NCBI RefSeq assembly: GCF_003696315.1
Contig: NZ_RFFN01000001.1
Span: forward strand, 434,001-498,000
Direction: 5' to 3'
Source: Pseudomonas songnenensis
GTDB lineage: Bacteria; Pseudomonadota; Gammaproteobacteria; Pseudomonadales; Pseudomonadaceae
DNA length: 64,000 nucleotides
Below, one piece after another: positions 37,255-48,690 of this stretch (positions are counted from its first letter, which is position 1; every line of letters starts with the position of its first letter). The translations under genes and the position numbers were made by a program. Below the pieces are notes generated by a model. It saw only the letters and a list, made by a program, of their open reading frames with translations, made no database searches and was not told where the DNA came from.

Positions 37255-38070
37255 TTGCCTGGTGCGACCCTGACTGCTGTTGAAGATTCGGTTCTGCTGG
37301 TGCAGCTGACCGATAGCCATCTGTTTGCCGAAGCGGACGGCAAGTTGCTGGGCATGAATACCTGCGACAGCCTGGAGCGTGTAATCGAGCTTGCCATCGA
37401 CGAGCAGCCGCGCATCGATCTGGTCCTGGCTACCGGCGATCTGTCGCAGGATGGCTCGGTGGCGTCATACCAGCGGTTTCGTCGGCTTGCCGAGCGCATC
37501 GAAGCGCCGGCGCGCTGGTGCCCGGGCAATCACGACGAGCTGGCGTCGATGCGCGAAGCCAGTCGCGGCAGCGCGTTGCTGGAGCCTGTGCTGGAGATTG
37601 GCGGCTGGCGCGTGGTGATGCTCGACACGCTGGTGGCGGGCTCGGTGTACGGCATGCTGCGCAGCGACCAACTGGATCTGCTCGATCAGGCGCTGACCGA
37701 GGCCCCGGCCCACCATCACCTGATCTGTCTGCATCATCATCCAGTGTCCATCGGCAGTCGCTGGATGGATAGCATCGGGCTGCGCAACCCGGATGCGCTG
37801 TTCGAGGTGCTGGACCGTCATAGCAACGTGCGGGCATTGCTCTGGGGGCACATCCATCAGGAGTTCGATCACTGGCGCAACGACTTGCGTTTGCTGGCGT
37901 CGCCTTCCACCGGCGTGCAGTTCACACCCCGGAGCGAGGATTTCCAGGTCGACAGCGTAGCGCCAGGCTATCGTTGGCTGCGGCTGTACGCTGACGGGCG
38001 ATTGAACACCGGCGTTTCCCGCGTCAGTGGTATCGAGTTCGAAATCGATTACAGCGTGAAGGGCTATTGA
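37255..38070 (+). CDS. cpdA: 3',5'-cyclic-AMP phosphodiesterase CpdA
   Basis: A class III metallophosphoesterase that hydrolyses cAMP and so limits Vfr signalling. The 271-residue protein shows the five metal-binding blocks in order: LVQLTDSHLF, ATGDLSQDG, GNHDE, CLHHHPVSIG and LLWGHIHQEFD. I chose TTG 37255 because AAGGAG lies 7 bases upstream; an earlier in-frame TTG at 37228 falls at the predicted transcription start. The gene follows nudF-DUF1249 but has its own likely promoter, and the YqiA-like esterase lies downstream. Confidence 0.93.
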   Translation: MPGATLTAVEDSVLLVQLTDSHLFAEADGKLLGMNTCDSLERVIELAIDEQPRIDLVLATGDLSQDGSVASYQRFRRLAERIEAPARWCPGNHDELASMREASRGSALLEPVLEIGGWRVVMLDTLVAGSVYGMLRSDQLDLLDQALTEAPAHHHLICLHHHPVSIGSRWMDSIGLRNPDALFEVLDRHSNVRALLWGHIHQEFDHWRNDLRLLASPSTGVQFTPRSEDFQVDSVAPGYRWLRLYADGRLNTGVSRVSGIEFEIDYSVKGY

Positions 38071-38237
38071 AGACCTGCAGCCCGTGAGCCCGCGTGGCGG
38101 GGCATGGCGTCGGGACGCAGTGAACCGTTTCTGCTTGTTTCCCATCAATCGACTGCCTGGCGCGCGCTCGTCGCCGGTCTGCTTGCAGATGGCTGCGTGT
38201 GCCTTGTAGGCTTGCGGTTTTTCCATGGGCTGTATCG

Positions 38238-38843
38238 ATGTCCAGTGATTCGCCTTCGATCCTTTATATACACGGCCTCAACAGCTCACCGCTTTCACAG
38301 AAGGCCAGTCAACTGTCCGCTGCGTTGGAAAAACTGGGTTTGGCCGAGCGGCTGCGGGTTCCTGCGCTGCACCATCACCCTCGACAGGCCATCGCCCAGC
38401 TTGAGGCATGCATCATCGAGCTCGGGCGGCCGCTGCTGGTCGGCAGCTCGCTTGGCGGCTACTATGCGACGCACCTCGCCGAGCGGCATGGCCTGAGGGC
38501 CTTGTTGATCAACCCGGCGGTAACCCCGCATCGCCGCTTCGACGGTTACCTCGGACCGCAGACGAATCTGTACAGCGGGGAAGTCTGGGAGCTGACCGAG
38601 GATCACGTCGCCGCGTTGGCTGAACTGGAGACCGCACCACCACAGGATGCCGAGCGTTATCAGGTCTGGTTGCAGACCGGCGACGAAACGCTGGATTACC
38701 GTGACGCTGCGCAGTTCTATCGTGGCTGTGCGCTGCGTATTCAGGCCGGTGGAGATCATGGTTTTCAAGGCTTCGGCGAGCGCTTGCCGGCGCTGCTGGC
38801 CTTTGCTGGCGTCGCCCCGCAAATATGGTTGGAACGGCTCTGA
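38238..38843 (+). CDS. YqiA/YcfP family alpha/beta-fold esterase
   Basis: A 201-residue small alpha/beta hydrolase. SILYIHGLNSSPLSQKA gives the oxyanion region near residue 10, the nucleophile elbow is VGSSLGGYYATHLA near 73-86 with the Ser in GSSLGG, and GGDHGFQGF near 174-182 supplies the catalytic His. E. coli YqiA prefers short acyl esters; the physiological substrate is unknown. ATG 38238 begins a protein of family length. It lies between cpdA and parE in the order conserved through gammaproteobacteria. Confidence 0.88.
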   Translation: MSSDSPSILYIHGLNSSPLSQKASQLSAALEKLGLAERLRVPALHHHPRQAIAQLEACIIELGRPLLVGSSLGGYYATHLAERHGLRALLINPAVTPHRRFDGYLGPQTNLYSGEVWELTEDHVAALAELETAPPQDAERYQVWLQTGDETLDYRDAAQFYRGCALRIQAGGDHGFQGFGERLPALLAFAGVAPQIWLERL

Positions 38844-38956
38844 CAGGCGGATGTGGTTCGGAGCAACGGATGCCCAGATCACGCGGTTGGCCGCCCTGTT
38901 CGGCTTCACCCATGCGGCCCCGTCGTTTCATGCCGGCCGGTGCGCTGATTTTTTAA

Positions 38957-41867
<2,911 letters not shown>

Positions 41868-41871
<4 letters not shown>

Positions 41872-42395
41872 GCCAGACAGCCGGGCGTCGTGCCGGGCGC
41901 GTGATGCTGGTGCTGGCCTGGGGTGCCGGGCTGTTCCTGGCCATTCGCTTCTTCGCGGCTTGGGAAGAAGGCCGAATCAACCCCAACCGCGAACCAGTCT
42001 CGCTGGTGCAGGGCGAGCAGGTAGAAGTACAGCTGGCCGGCAATGCCCAAGGGCATTTCGTCGCCAGCGGACGTATCAATGGTGAGTCGGTGACCTTTCT
42101 GCTAGACACCGGCGCCACCGATGTCGCCATCCCCGCGGAGCTGGCTGAGCGTCTGGGCTTGCAGCGTGGCGCACCGGTAATGCTGCACACCGCCAATGGC
42201 CAGACCACGGGCTATCGAACCGTGCTGTCGAGCCTTGATCTGGGTGACATCCGCCTGCACGACGTGCGCGCCCTCGTCGCCCCCGGCTTTCGCAGCGAAC
42301 AGGTGCTGCTCGGCATGAGTGCCCTGAAACAACTTGAATTCACCCAGCGCGCCGGCACCCTGGTGCTGCGCCAGCATGTAACGGATCGACCATGA
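41868..42395 (+). CDS. clan AA retropepsin-like aspartic protease (TIGR02281 type)
   Basis: A 175-residue single-pass membrane protein. An amino-terminal helix ([20 protein letters not shown]) anchors it, and the periplasmic domain carries the aspartic protease motif [20 protein letters not shown] near residues 77-96, with the catalytic Asp in LLDTGAT, plus [13 protein letters not shown] near the end. Such proteins form dimers like retropepsins. I chose GTG 41868, overlapping the previous TGA; an ATG at 41904 would remove the short cytoplasmic tail. Overlaps parC by four bases. Position matches P. aeruginosa PA4965. Confidence 0.82.
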
Positions 42396-44644
42396 GCGAA
42401 TCCCTCGACCTGAGCCTGGACGGCGTGGAGCGTCGCTCCCTCGCCGATTTCACCGAGCAGGCGTACCTCAACTACTCCATGTACGTGATCATGGATCGCG
42501 CATTGCCGCATATCGGCGACGGCCTGAAGCCCGTGCAGCGACGGATCATCTACGCCATGAGCGAGCTCGGCCTGAACGCCGACGCCAAGCACAAGAAGTC
42601 CGCGCGTACCGTGGGTGACGTGCTCGGCAAGTTTCACCCCCATGGCGACAGTGCCTGCTACGAAGCCATGGTGCTGATGGCGCAGCCGTTCAGCTATCGC
42701 TACACGCTGGTCGATGGTCAGGGCAACTGGGGTGCACCGGACGATCCCAAGTCCTTCGCCGCGATGCGCTACACCGAGGCGCGGCTGTCGCGCTATTCCG
42801 AGGTGCTGTTGTCCGAGCTGGGGCAGGGTACGGTGGAGTGGGTGCCGAACTTCGACGGCACCCTCGACGAGCCGGCGACGCTGCCGGCGCGGCTGCCCAA
42901 TCTGTTGCTCAATGGCACCACCGGTATCGCCGTGGGCATGGCCACCGACGTACCGCCGCACAACCTGCGCGAAGTAGCGGCAGCCTGCGTGCGCCTGCTC
43001 GACGAGCCAGGTGCGAGCGTGGAGCAGCTTTGCGAGCATGTGCAGGGGCCGGACTTCCCCACCGAGGCGGAGATCATCACTCCGCGCGCCGACCTGCTGA
43101 AGATCTACGAAACCGGCCGAGGCTCGGTGCGCATGCGAGCGGTCTACCGGGTCGAGGACGGCGACATCGTCGTCACCGCGCTGCCGCATCAGGTGTCCGG
43201 TTCGAAGGTGCTCGAGCAGATCGCCGGGCAGATGCAGGCCAAGAAGCTGCCGATGGTGGCCGATCTGCGGGATGAATCGGATCACGAGAACCCGTGCCGC
43301 ATCGTCATCATCCCGCGCTCCAACCGGGTCGATGTGGAAGGGCTGATGCAGCACCTGTTTGCCACCACCGATCTGGAGTCCAGCTACCGGGTCAACGCCA
43401 ACGTCATCGGTCTCGACGGACGTCCGCAGGTGAAGAACCTGCGTACCCTGCTCAGCGAGTGGCTGACCTACCGCATCGGCACCGTGCGCCGTCGTTTGCA
43501 GTTCCGCCTGGACAAGGTCGAGAAGCGCCTGCACCTGTTGGAAGGTCTCCTGGTGGCCTTCCTCAATCTCGACGAGGTGATCCACATCATCCGTACCGAG
43601 GATCAGCCCAAGCCAGTGCTGATGGCGCGCTTCGAATTGTCCGAGTTGCAGGCCGACTACATCCTCGACACCCGCCTGCGTCAGCTGGCGCGCCTGGAAG
43701 AGATGAAGATCCGCGGCGAGCAGGACGAACTGGCCAAGGAGCGCGAGAAGCTGCTGGCGTTGCTGGGCAGCGAAGCCAAGCTGAAAAAGCTGGTGCGCAA
43801 GGAGCTGCTGGAGGATGCGGAAACCTATGGCGACGCGCGTCGCTCGCCGATTGTCGAGCGGGCCGAGGCGCGGGCGCTGTCGGAGAACGAGCTGCTGCCG
43901 TCCGAGCCGGTGACCGTGGTGATTTCCGAGAAGGGCTGGGCGCGTTGTGCCAAGGGCCACGACATCGACGCCACAGGGCTATCCTACAAGGCCGGCGACG
44001 GTTTCAAGGCCGCAGCGGCGGGGCGCTCGAATCAGTACGCGGTGTTCATCGACTCCACCGGGCGCAGTTACTCGCTGGCGGCGCACTCGCTGCCGTCTGC
44101 GCGCGGCCAGGGCGAGCCGCTCACCGGTCGATTGGCTCCGCCGCCGGGGGCAAGCTTCGAATGCGTGTTGCTGCCCGAAGATGATGCGCTCTACGTCATC
44201 GCTTCGGATGCCGGCTACGGGTTCGTGGTCAAGGGCGAGGATCTGCAGGCCAAGAACAAGGCCGGCAAGGCGCTGCTCTCGCTGCCTGCCGGCGCCAAAG
44301 TGGTCGAGCCGCGGCCGCTGGCCAGTCGTGAGGATGATTGGTTGGCAGCGGTGACGACCGAGGGTCGCCTGTTGGTGTTCCCGATTCGTGACCTGCCGCA
44401 GCTGGGCAAGGGCAAGGGCAACAAGATCATCGGCATCCCCGGCGAGCGCGTGGCCAGCCGTGAGGAATACCTGATCGATCTCGCTGTGCTGCCGGCCGGT
44501 GCGACGCTGGTGCTGCAGGCGGGCAAGCGCACGCTGTCGCTCAAGGCCGAGGACCTGGAGCATTACAAAGGCGAGCGTGGCAGGCGCGGTAACAAGTTGC
44601 CGCGGGGCTTCCAGCGCGTCGAGGGCCTGCTGGTCGAAGTGTGA
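42392..44644 (+). CDS. parC: DNA topoisomerase IV subunit A
   Basis: The DNA cleavage subunit of topoisomerase IV. The 750-residue protein has the catalytic Tyr at residue 127 ([11 protein letters not shown]) and the quinolone-resistance region [13 protein letters not shown], with S87 and E91. Both are the susceptible-type residues, so no target-site quinolone resistance is visible here. The carboxy-terminal half (from about 500) is the DNA-wrapping beta-pinwheel with repeated GxG(R/K)-type blades (for example [20 protein letters not shown]). ATG 42392 overlaps the protease stop. A hairpin terminator follows. Confidence 0.97.
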   Translation: MSESLDLSLDGVERRSLADFTEQAYLNYSMYVIMDRALPHIGDGLKPVQRRIIYAMSELGLNADAKHKKSARTVGDVLGKFHPHGDSACYEAMVLMAQPFSYRYTLVDGQGNWGAPDDPKSFAAMRYTEARLSRYSEVLLSELGQGTVEWVPNFDGTLDEPATLPARLPNLLLNGTTGIAVGMATDVPPHNLREVAAACVRLLDEPGASVEQLCEHVQGPDFPTEAEIITPRADLLKIYETGRGSVRMRAVYRVEDGDIVVTALPHQVSGSKVLEQIAGQMQAKKLPMVADLRDESDHENPCRIVIIPRSNRVDVEGLMQHLFATTDLESSYRVNANVIGLDGRPQVKNLRTLLSEWLTYRIGTVRRRLQFRLDKVEKRLHLLEGLLVAFLNLDEVIHIIRTEDQPKPVLMARFELSELQADYILDTRLRQLARLEEMKIRGEQDELAKEREKLLALLGSEAKLKKLVRKELLEDAETYGDARRSPIVERAEARALSENELLPSEPVTVVISEKGWARCAKGHDIDATGLSYKAGDGFKAAAAGRSNQYAVFIDSTGRSYSLAAHSLPSARGQGEPLTGRLAPPPGASFECVLLPEDDALYVIASDAGYGFVVKGEDLQAKNKAGKALLSLPAGAKVVEPRPLASREDDWLAAVTTEGRLLVFPIRDLPQLGKGKGNKIIGIPGERVASREEYLIDLAVLPAGATLVLQAGKRTLSLKAEDLEHYKGERGRRGNKLPRGFQRVEGLLVEV

Positions 44645-44668
44645 CAATGTGCATTGGCGCTGGAATCG

Positions 44669-44699
44669 AAGGCCGCTTTCACGGAAGATAGCGGCCTTT
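44669..44699 (+). terminator. rho-independent terminator after parC
   Basis: AAGGCCGCT (44669-44677) pairs with AGCGGCCTT (44690-44698) around a 12-base loop, followed by T and then TCC. The 9-bp GC-rich stem 25 bases after the parC stop probably ends the parE-parC operon. Confidence 0.65.
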
Positions 44700-44818
44700 C
44701 CAGCCTGTGGCATATGGCCCGGTGCTTTCTTTCGCGTCGGCGGAGTCGATTGTTTGGCGCGCTTCGAGCGCAAGGCTTCGTTGGCTTACGAGTCAAGAGC
44801 GGCCTGAACTTTGGTGTT

Positions 44819-45535
44819 ATGACGGTAATGAAGAACTTGCTGCGTGTTCCGACTGTTTTGTTGCTCGCCAGCATCGGCCTGACCGGCTGTGTTGGCCTGC
44901 AGCCGGCTCCGATGTATCGGCTGGACAGTGGTACGACCGAGATGCCGGAGCGCACCGACGGTGCCGCCGTATTGCTGGCGCCGGTTACGCTTGCCGACTA
45001 TCTGCAGCGCGACGCGCTGCTCCAGCGGCTGGCCGATGGCAGCTTGGCTGGCAACGATCAGCAGGCGCGCTGGGCGGGCAGCCTGAAGGCCGATATCGAG
45101 CAGCTGCTGCTACGCCAACTGGCCTGGCGCCTGGATACGCAAAGCCTGGTGCTAGGACCGGTGGATGATGGATTTGCACCGGACGTGCAGATCGAACTGT
45201 CGATTACGCGGCTCGATTCGGGTCCCGAATACCCGGCGGTGCTCGAGGCGCAGTGGCGTCTGCGAGACAAGGCGGGCAAGCATCTGGGCAGCCGTCTGGT
45301 GCGTCTGCAGGAAGAGCACCAGGGTAGTGTGTCCGATCAGGTGCGGGCGCAGAGCTTACTGCTGCAGCGCTTGAGCGAAATGGTCGCTGGTGCCGTCGAA
45401 CCTGCGTTGGTCGCCAAGAACCCACCCAAGCCGGCGCCGGTCAAGCCACAGGTAAACCGATCGGCCGAGGCTCCTGCGCCACGCATTCCCGCTGCCGAGC
45501 CAATCCGGACCGATATGGAAGTGTTCCGCTTCTAA
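44819..45535 (+). CDS. orphan PqiC-like ABC transport auxiliary lipoprotein
   Basis: A 238-residue predicted lipoprotein. MKNLLRVPTVLLLASIGLTG precedes the lipobox cysteine C24. The domain resembles PqiC/DUF330 auxiliary lipoproteins of MCE-type lipid transport systems, with APVTLADYLQRDALLQRL near residues 60-77 and WAGSLKADIEQLLLRQLA near 94-111. A Pro/Ala-rich tail (KNPPKPAPVKPQ) ends the chain. No MCE, permease or ATPase gene is adjacent, so it is an orphan. ATG 44819 is chosen; ATG 44828 is equally possible and no clear ribosome site is seen. A terminator lies on each side. Confidence 0.7.
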   Translation: MTVMKNLLRVPTVLLLASIGLTGCVGLQPAPMYRLDSGTTEMPERTDGAAVLLAPVTLADYLQRDALLQRLADGSLAGNDQQARWAGSLKADIEQLLLRQLAWRLDTQSLVLGPVDDGFAPDVQIELSITRLDSGPEYPAVLEAQWRLRDKAGKHLGSRLVRLQEEHQGSVSDQVRAQSLLLQRLSEMVAGAVEPALVAKNPPKPAPVKPQVNRSAEAPAPRIPAAEPIRTDMEVFRF

Positions 45536-45560
45536 GCTGGACAGCGACGCGCCTTCAACG

Positions 45561-45593
45561 AAAAGCCCGATCAGTCAGTCTGATCGGGCTTTT
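45561..45593. terminator. strong bidirectional terminator
   Basis: AAAAGCCCGATCAG (45561-45574) and CTGATCGGGCTTTT (45580-45593) form a 14-bp perfect stem with a TCAGT loop, with T or A runs at both ends. It serves the plus-strand lipoprotein gene and the convergent minus-strand gene. Confidence 0.93.
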
Positions 45594-45644
45594 CGCTTTC
45601 TGCTGACCCCCTGCGGGTCGTGCTCTCCAGCCGCGTGGCGCCTG

Positions 45645-47177
45645 TCAGAGCGCGCGACTGCGTAGCTCGTGCATGCGTGCGAGCTGGCGCTCGAGCAGGG
45701 AGGGATAGGGATCGAGCAGGCGCTCGACGCAGCAGGCACCTTCGGGGCTGGCAATCGGGCGAATGCGAGCGCGCTGTTGGATCAGCCGGTCGTCGCTGAT
45801 GCTGCGCTCGACCAGCAGCAGGTTGCGGCTGTGCATCGACATTTCCAGGGCAGCCTGTGCTGGCTCGCTGAGCAGCAGATCACCCTGGCTCAGGTCGAAC
45901 AGGTTGTCGCCTTGGGTCAGGCCAAGTTGCAGTTGCAAGGCAATGCCTATGTCGGCGACGTCAATTTGCAGAGCATGGCCGAGGGCGCGCATCAACTCGC
46001 CGCAGCAGATCGCGTGGGTCAGGTAGTTCTGCTCGTCATCCTGGCTGTGGAACAGCATCAGGCTGCTGCCGTCATTGAGGGTGTGCAGTTCGGCCTGGTA
46101 AAGCGTGGCGGCCTGCTGCAGGCAGTCGCGATAGCGCTGCAGCAGTTCGGTCAGGCGCGGCCGCGGCAGGCGACGCAGTTGCTCCTGACCGCCGAGCTGG
46201 ATGGCCAGCACCGCGCTGCGAGTCGGTTGCGGTTTTGGTGCGGGCGGTGCAGCACTGGCCGATAGTGGCGAGGCGTCGAATGGAGTCTCGTCGTCGAGCA
46301 TCTCCAGATCGTCATCATCCAGATTCGCCGAAAAGCGGGGCGGGCGCTGCGGCTGCTCGTCCAGTTCGATAGCGAAGCGATCCGGCTGTTTCGCGAAGGA
46401 CGGCTCGCTGCTGCCGCGATCGTCATCCTGCTCGAAATAGTCGTCTTCGAGTGCGTCACTCATATCCAGCTCTGGTTCAGGCTTCTCCGGCACCAGGCGA
46501 GCCTGCAGTTGACGCGCAAGATCACCAATCTCGTCCTGGCGACCGGCACCCGGGGCAGGGTCGTCCGGGTCGCGGAGCCACAGCCGCAACTGCATCAGCG
46601 GCGTCGCCAGTTGCCGGCCCAGTCGCAGGCTGAGGATCAGCGTCAGGGCCAGCAGAATCAGGCTGAGCAGCCCCATGCTTTGCAGGCTGATGGTCATCGG
46701 TTGCTGGAACTGCTGCATGTCGAGGCTGACGCGCAGGTGTCCGGCGATCACCTCCTGGAAGCTGATCGGAGTCGAATACAGGCCGTTGTCGTCGCCGAGC
46801 AGGCCCTGTTGAGGACGCGTGCCGGATTCGGCAAGCACACGGTTATCGACGCTGTAGATCGCCGCATGGGCGACCAGCGGGTTCTTTACCAGATTACTGA
46901 GCAGTACGTTGAGGCTGAGAATGTCGTTGGCCACCAGCAGGTCGGTGGCTGAGGCGGCCGTCTGGGTGGTCAGGCTCTGGCCGAGGGCGTCGGCCTGTTG
47001 CTCCATGGCATGCTTGAACTGCATGCCGATCACCCACGCGTAGATGATCAGCGCCAGCGCCACGAGCAGCAGCGTATGGGCGGCGATGCGCAACACCAGC
47101 GGCACACGGTGCAGGCGCACGGCGCGATAGAGCATGAGAAAGAAGTTGTCTGGCTTTACGGATGCGGGCCGGTTCAC
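45645..47177 (-). CDS. HAMP membrane protein with degenerate cyclase-like domain (PA4961-type)
   Basis: A 510-residue membrane sensor-like protein. Helix 1 (IAAHTLLLVALALIIYAWVI, about residues 25-45) and helix 2 (LLSLILLALTLILSL, about 160-178) flank a periplasmic domain with SATDLLVANDILSLNVLLSN. A HAMP-type segment and a long acidic linker rich in Asp/Glu follow. The last 170 residues (AVLAIQLGGQEQLRRLPRPR, then TLNDGSSLMLFHSQDDEQN) look like a class III cyclase fold that lost the first metal Asp. GTG at 47177 is chosen, with GAGAAGAG upstream. Divergent from serB. Role unknown. Confidence 0.7.
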   Translation of the reverse strand: MNRPASVKPDNFFLMLYRAVRLHRVPLVLRIAAHTLLLVALALIIYAWVIGMQFKHAMEQQADALGQSLTTQTAASATDLLVANDILSLNVLLSNLVKNPLVAHAAIYSVDNRVLAESGTRPQQGLLGDDNGLYSTPISFQEVIAGHLRVSLDMQQFQQPMTISLQSMGLLSLILLALTLILSLRLGRQLATPLMQLRLWLRDPDDPAPGAGRQDEIGDLARQLQARLVPEKPEPELDMSDALEDDYFEQDDDRGSSEPSFAKQPDRFAIELDEQPQRPPRFSANLDDDDLEMLDDETPFDASPLSASAAPPAPKPQPTRSAVLAIQLGGQEQLRRLPRPRLTELLQRYRDCLQQAATLYQAELHTLNDGSSLMLFHSQDDEQNYLTHAICCGELMRALGHALQIDVADIGIALQLQLGLTQGDNLFDLSQGDLLLSEPAQAALEMSMHSRNLLLVERSISDDRLIQQRARIRPIASPEGACCVERLLDPYPSLLERQLARMHELRSRAL

Positions 47178-47212
47178 AGAGCGCGGCTCTTCTCGTCGGG
47201 AAATTGCCGAGC

Positions 47213-47241
47213 AGTATACGTAAAGCGCAGGAGGCGCTGAA
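47213..47241 (-). promoter_or_regulatory. promoter of the HAMP membrane protein gene
   Basis: On the minus strand TATACT (47218-47213) is a good -10 box, with TTCAGC (47241-47236) 17 bases upstream as a weak -35. It predicts a leader of about 30 bases before the GTG at 47177. Confidence 0.4.
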
Positions 47242-47336
47242 GGTCTGCGGCTGCAAGCTGACGAATTGCGTTGAAACCGGCACCAATCAGCCTGACTGCG
47301 CTGGCGCGCCGCCTGCCCAGTGTTCGGGTCAGCTGA

Positions 47337-47344
47337 TGTAGAAT
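47337..47344 (+). promoter_or_regulatory. extended -10 element of serB
   Basis: TGTAGAAT combines a TG with TAGAAT as a -10 box. No clear -35 is present. Transcription from about 47351 would give a 28-base leader, which agrees with the TTG start at 47379 and not with the in-frame ATG at 47343. Confidence 0.35.
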
Positions 47345-47378
47345 GCCGGCCTTCATTGCCTGTCATGGGAGCTGCGCC

Positions 47379-48593
47379 TTGCGCGAAATCGTCCTGATCA
47401 ATATCACCGGTGAAGACCGCCCGGGCCTGACCGCGGCCATTACCGGCGTGCTCGCCCAGGGTGGCGTGAACATCCTCGACATCGGCCAGGCAGTGATCCA
47501 TGACACCCTGTCGTTCGGCATCCTCATCGAGATTCCGGATAACGAGCGCGCCTCGTCGGTGCTCAAGGACGTGCTGTTCATGGGCTACAAGCACGATCAG
47601 CAGGTGCGTTTCACCCCTGTCGCAGAGGCTGACTACCAGCACTGGGTGGCCGGGCAGGGCAAGCCTCGGCACATCGTCACGCTGCTGACGCGCAAGGTCA
47701 CTGCCGAGCAGTTGCAGCGGGTCAGCTCGATCACCGCCAAGTACGGCCTCAATATCGACCATATCGATCGGCTGTCCGGGCGCATGCCACTGGACATGCC
47801 GGAAGAGCTGGGCAAGGGCTGCATCGAATTCTCGGTGCGCGGCGAGCCGGCCGATACCGCGGCGCTGCGCGCCGAGTTCCTCAGTGTGGCGCAGGAGCTC
47901 AACGTCGATATCGCCTTCCAGCGCGATTCGGTCTACCGGCGCAACCGTCGTCTGGCGGTATTCGACATGGACTCGACCCTGATCGAGGCCGAGGTCATCG
48001 ACGAGCTGGCCAAGGCGGCCGGGGTTGGCGAGCAGGTTTCCGAGATCACCGAGCGTGCGATGCGCGGCGAACTGGATTTCCGTGCCAGCTTCAAGGAGCG
48101 CCTCGCGCTCTTGGAGGGCCTGTCGGAAGACGTGCTCGCCGATATCGGTGCCAGCCTGCGCCTGACCGAGGGTGCCGAAGTGCTGTTCGCCGAGCTCAAG
48201 CGCCTGGGTTACAAGACGGCGATTCTGTCCGGCGGCTTCAGCTATTTCGCCAAGCAGCTGCAGGCCAAGCTCGGCATCGACTACGTATTCGCCAACGAGC
48301 TGCAGATCGAGAACGGCAAGGTCACCGGCGTGGCGGTGGAGCCAATCGTGGATGCGCAGCGCAAGGCTGACCTGCTGCGCCAGCTGGCCGAGCAGGAAGG
48401 TCTGTGCCTGGAGCAGACCATTGCCGTAGGGGATGGTGCTAACGATCTGCCGATGCTCGGCCTGGCCGGGCTGGGCGTCGCCTTCCGCGCCAAGCCGCTG
48501 GTCAAACAGTCGGCCAAACAGGCGATTTCCACCTTGGGCCTGGATGGCATCCTCTATCTGCTGGGCTTTCGGGATCGCGAAGGCTCGGAGTAA
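47379..48593 (+). CDS. serB: phosphoserine phosphatase
   Basis: A HAD-superfamily enzyme catalysing the last step of serine synthesis. The 404-residue protein has an amino-terminal ACT-type regulatory region (LREIVLINITGEDRPGLTAA, about residues 1-80, with a second ACT unit to about 165). The HAD domain follows, with AVFDMDSTLIEAEVIDELA near 188-206, AILSGGFSYFAKQL near 279 and VGDGANDLPML near 350. I chose TTG 47379 because GGGAG lies 7 bases upstream and the start then matches Pseudomonas SerB. Divergent from the HAMP protein gene; a strong terminator follows. Confidence 0.95.
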   Translation: MREIVLINITGEDRPGLTAAITGVLAQGGVNILDIGQAVIHDTLSFGILIEIPDNERASSVLKDVLFMGYKHDQQVRFTPVAEADYQHWVAGQGKPRHIVTLLTRKVTAEQLQRVSSITAKYGLNIDHIDRLSGRMPLDMPEELGKGCIEFSVRGEPADTAALRAEFLSVAQELNVDIAFQRDSVYRRNRRLAVFDMDSTLIEAEVIDELAKAAGVGEQVSEITERAMRGELDFRASFKERLALLEGLSEDVLADIGASLRLTEGAEVLFAELKRLGYKTAILSGGFSYFAKQLQAKLGIDYVFANELQIENGKVTGVAVEPIVDAQRKADLLRQLAEQEGLCLEQTIAVGDGANDLPMLGLAGLGVAFRAKPLVKQSAKQAISTLGLDGILYLLGFRDREGSE

Positions 48594-48623
48594 GAACACG
48601 CAGGCAACGCGTCAAGAACAACG

Positions 48624-48654
48624 AAGCCCTGGGTCGATGCCGACTCAGGGCTTT
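48624..48654. terminator. terminator between serB and the alcohol dehydrogenase gene
   Basis: AAGCCCTGGGTCG (48624-48636) pairs with CGACTCAGGGCTT (48641-48653), with a single mismatch, across an ATGC loop, then T. AA at the 5' end makes it usable by the convergent minus-strand gene as well. Confidence 0.85.
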
Positions 48655-48690
48655 TCATTGGCCGGGTGGCGTGTGTTGGATTTCCTGGTA

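Noticed and set aside
42638-42664. Possible quinolone-resistance change in ParC
   Set aside because: The quinolone-resistance region reads S87 and E91, the susceptible-type residues, so there is no resistance substitution to report.
47178-48599. Upstream extension of the minus-strand HAMP protein frame through serB
   Set aside because: The extension is antisense to serB and without domains. A GTG at 47177 with a ribosome site and promoter explains the real gene.
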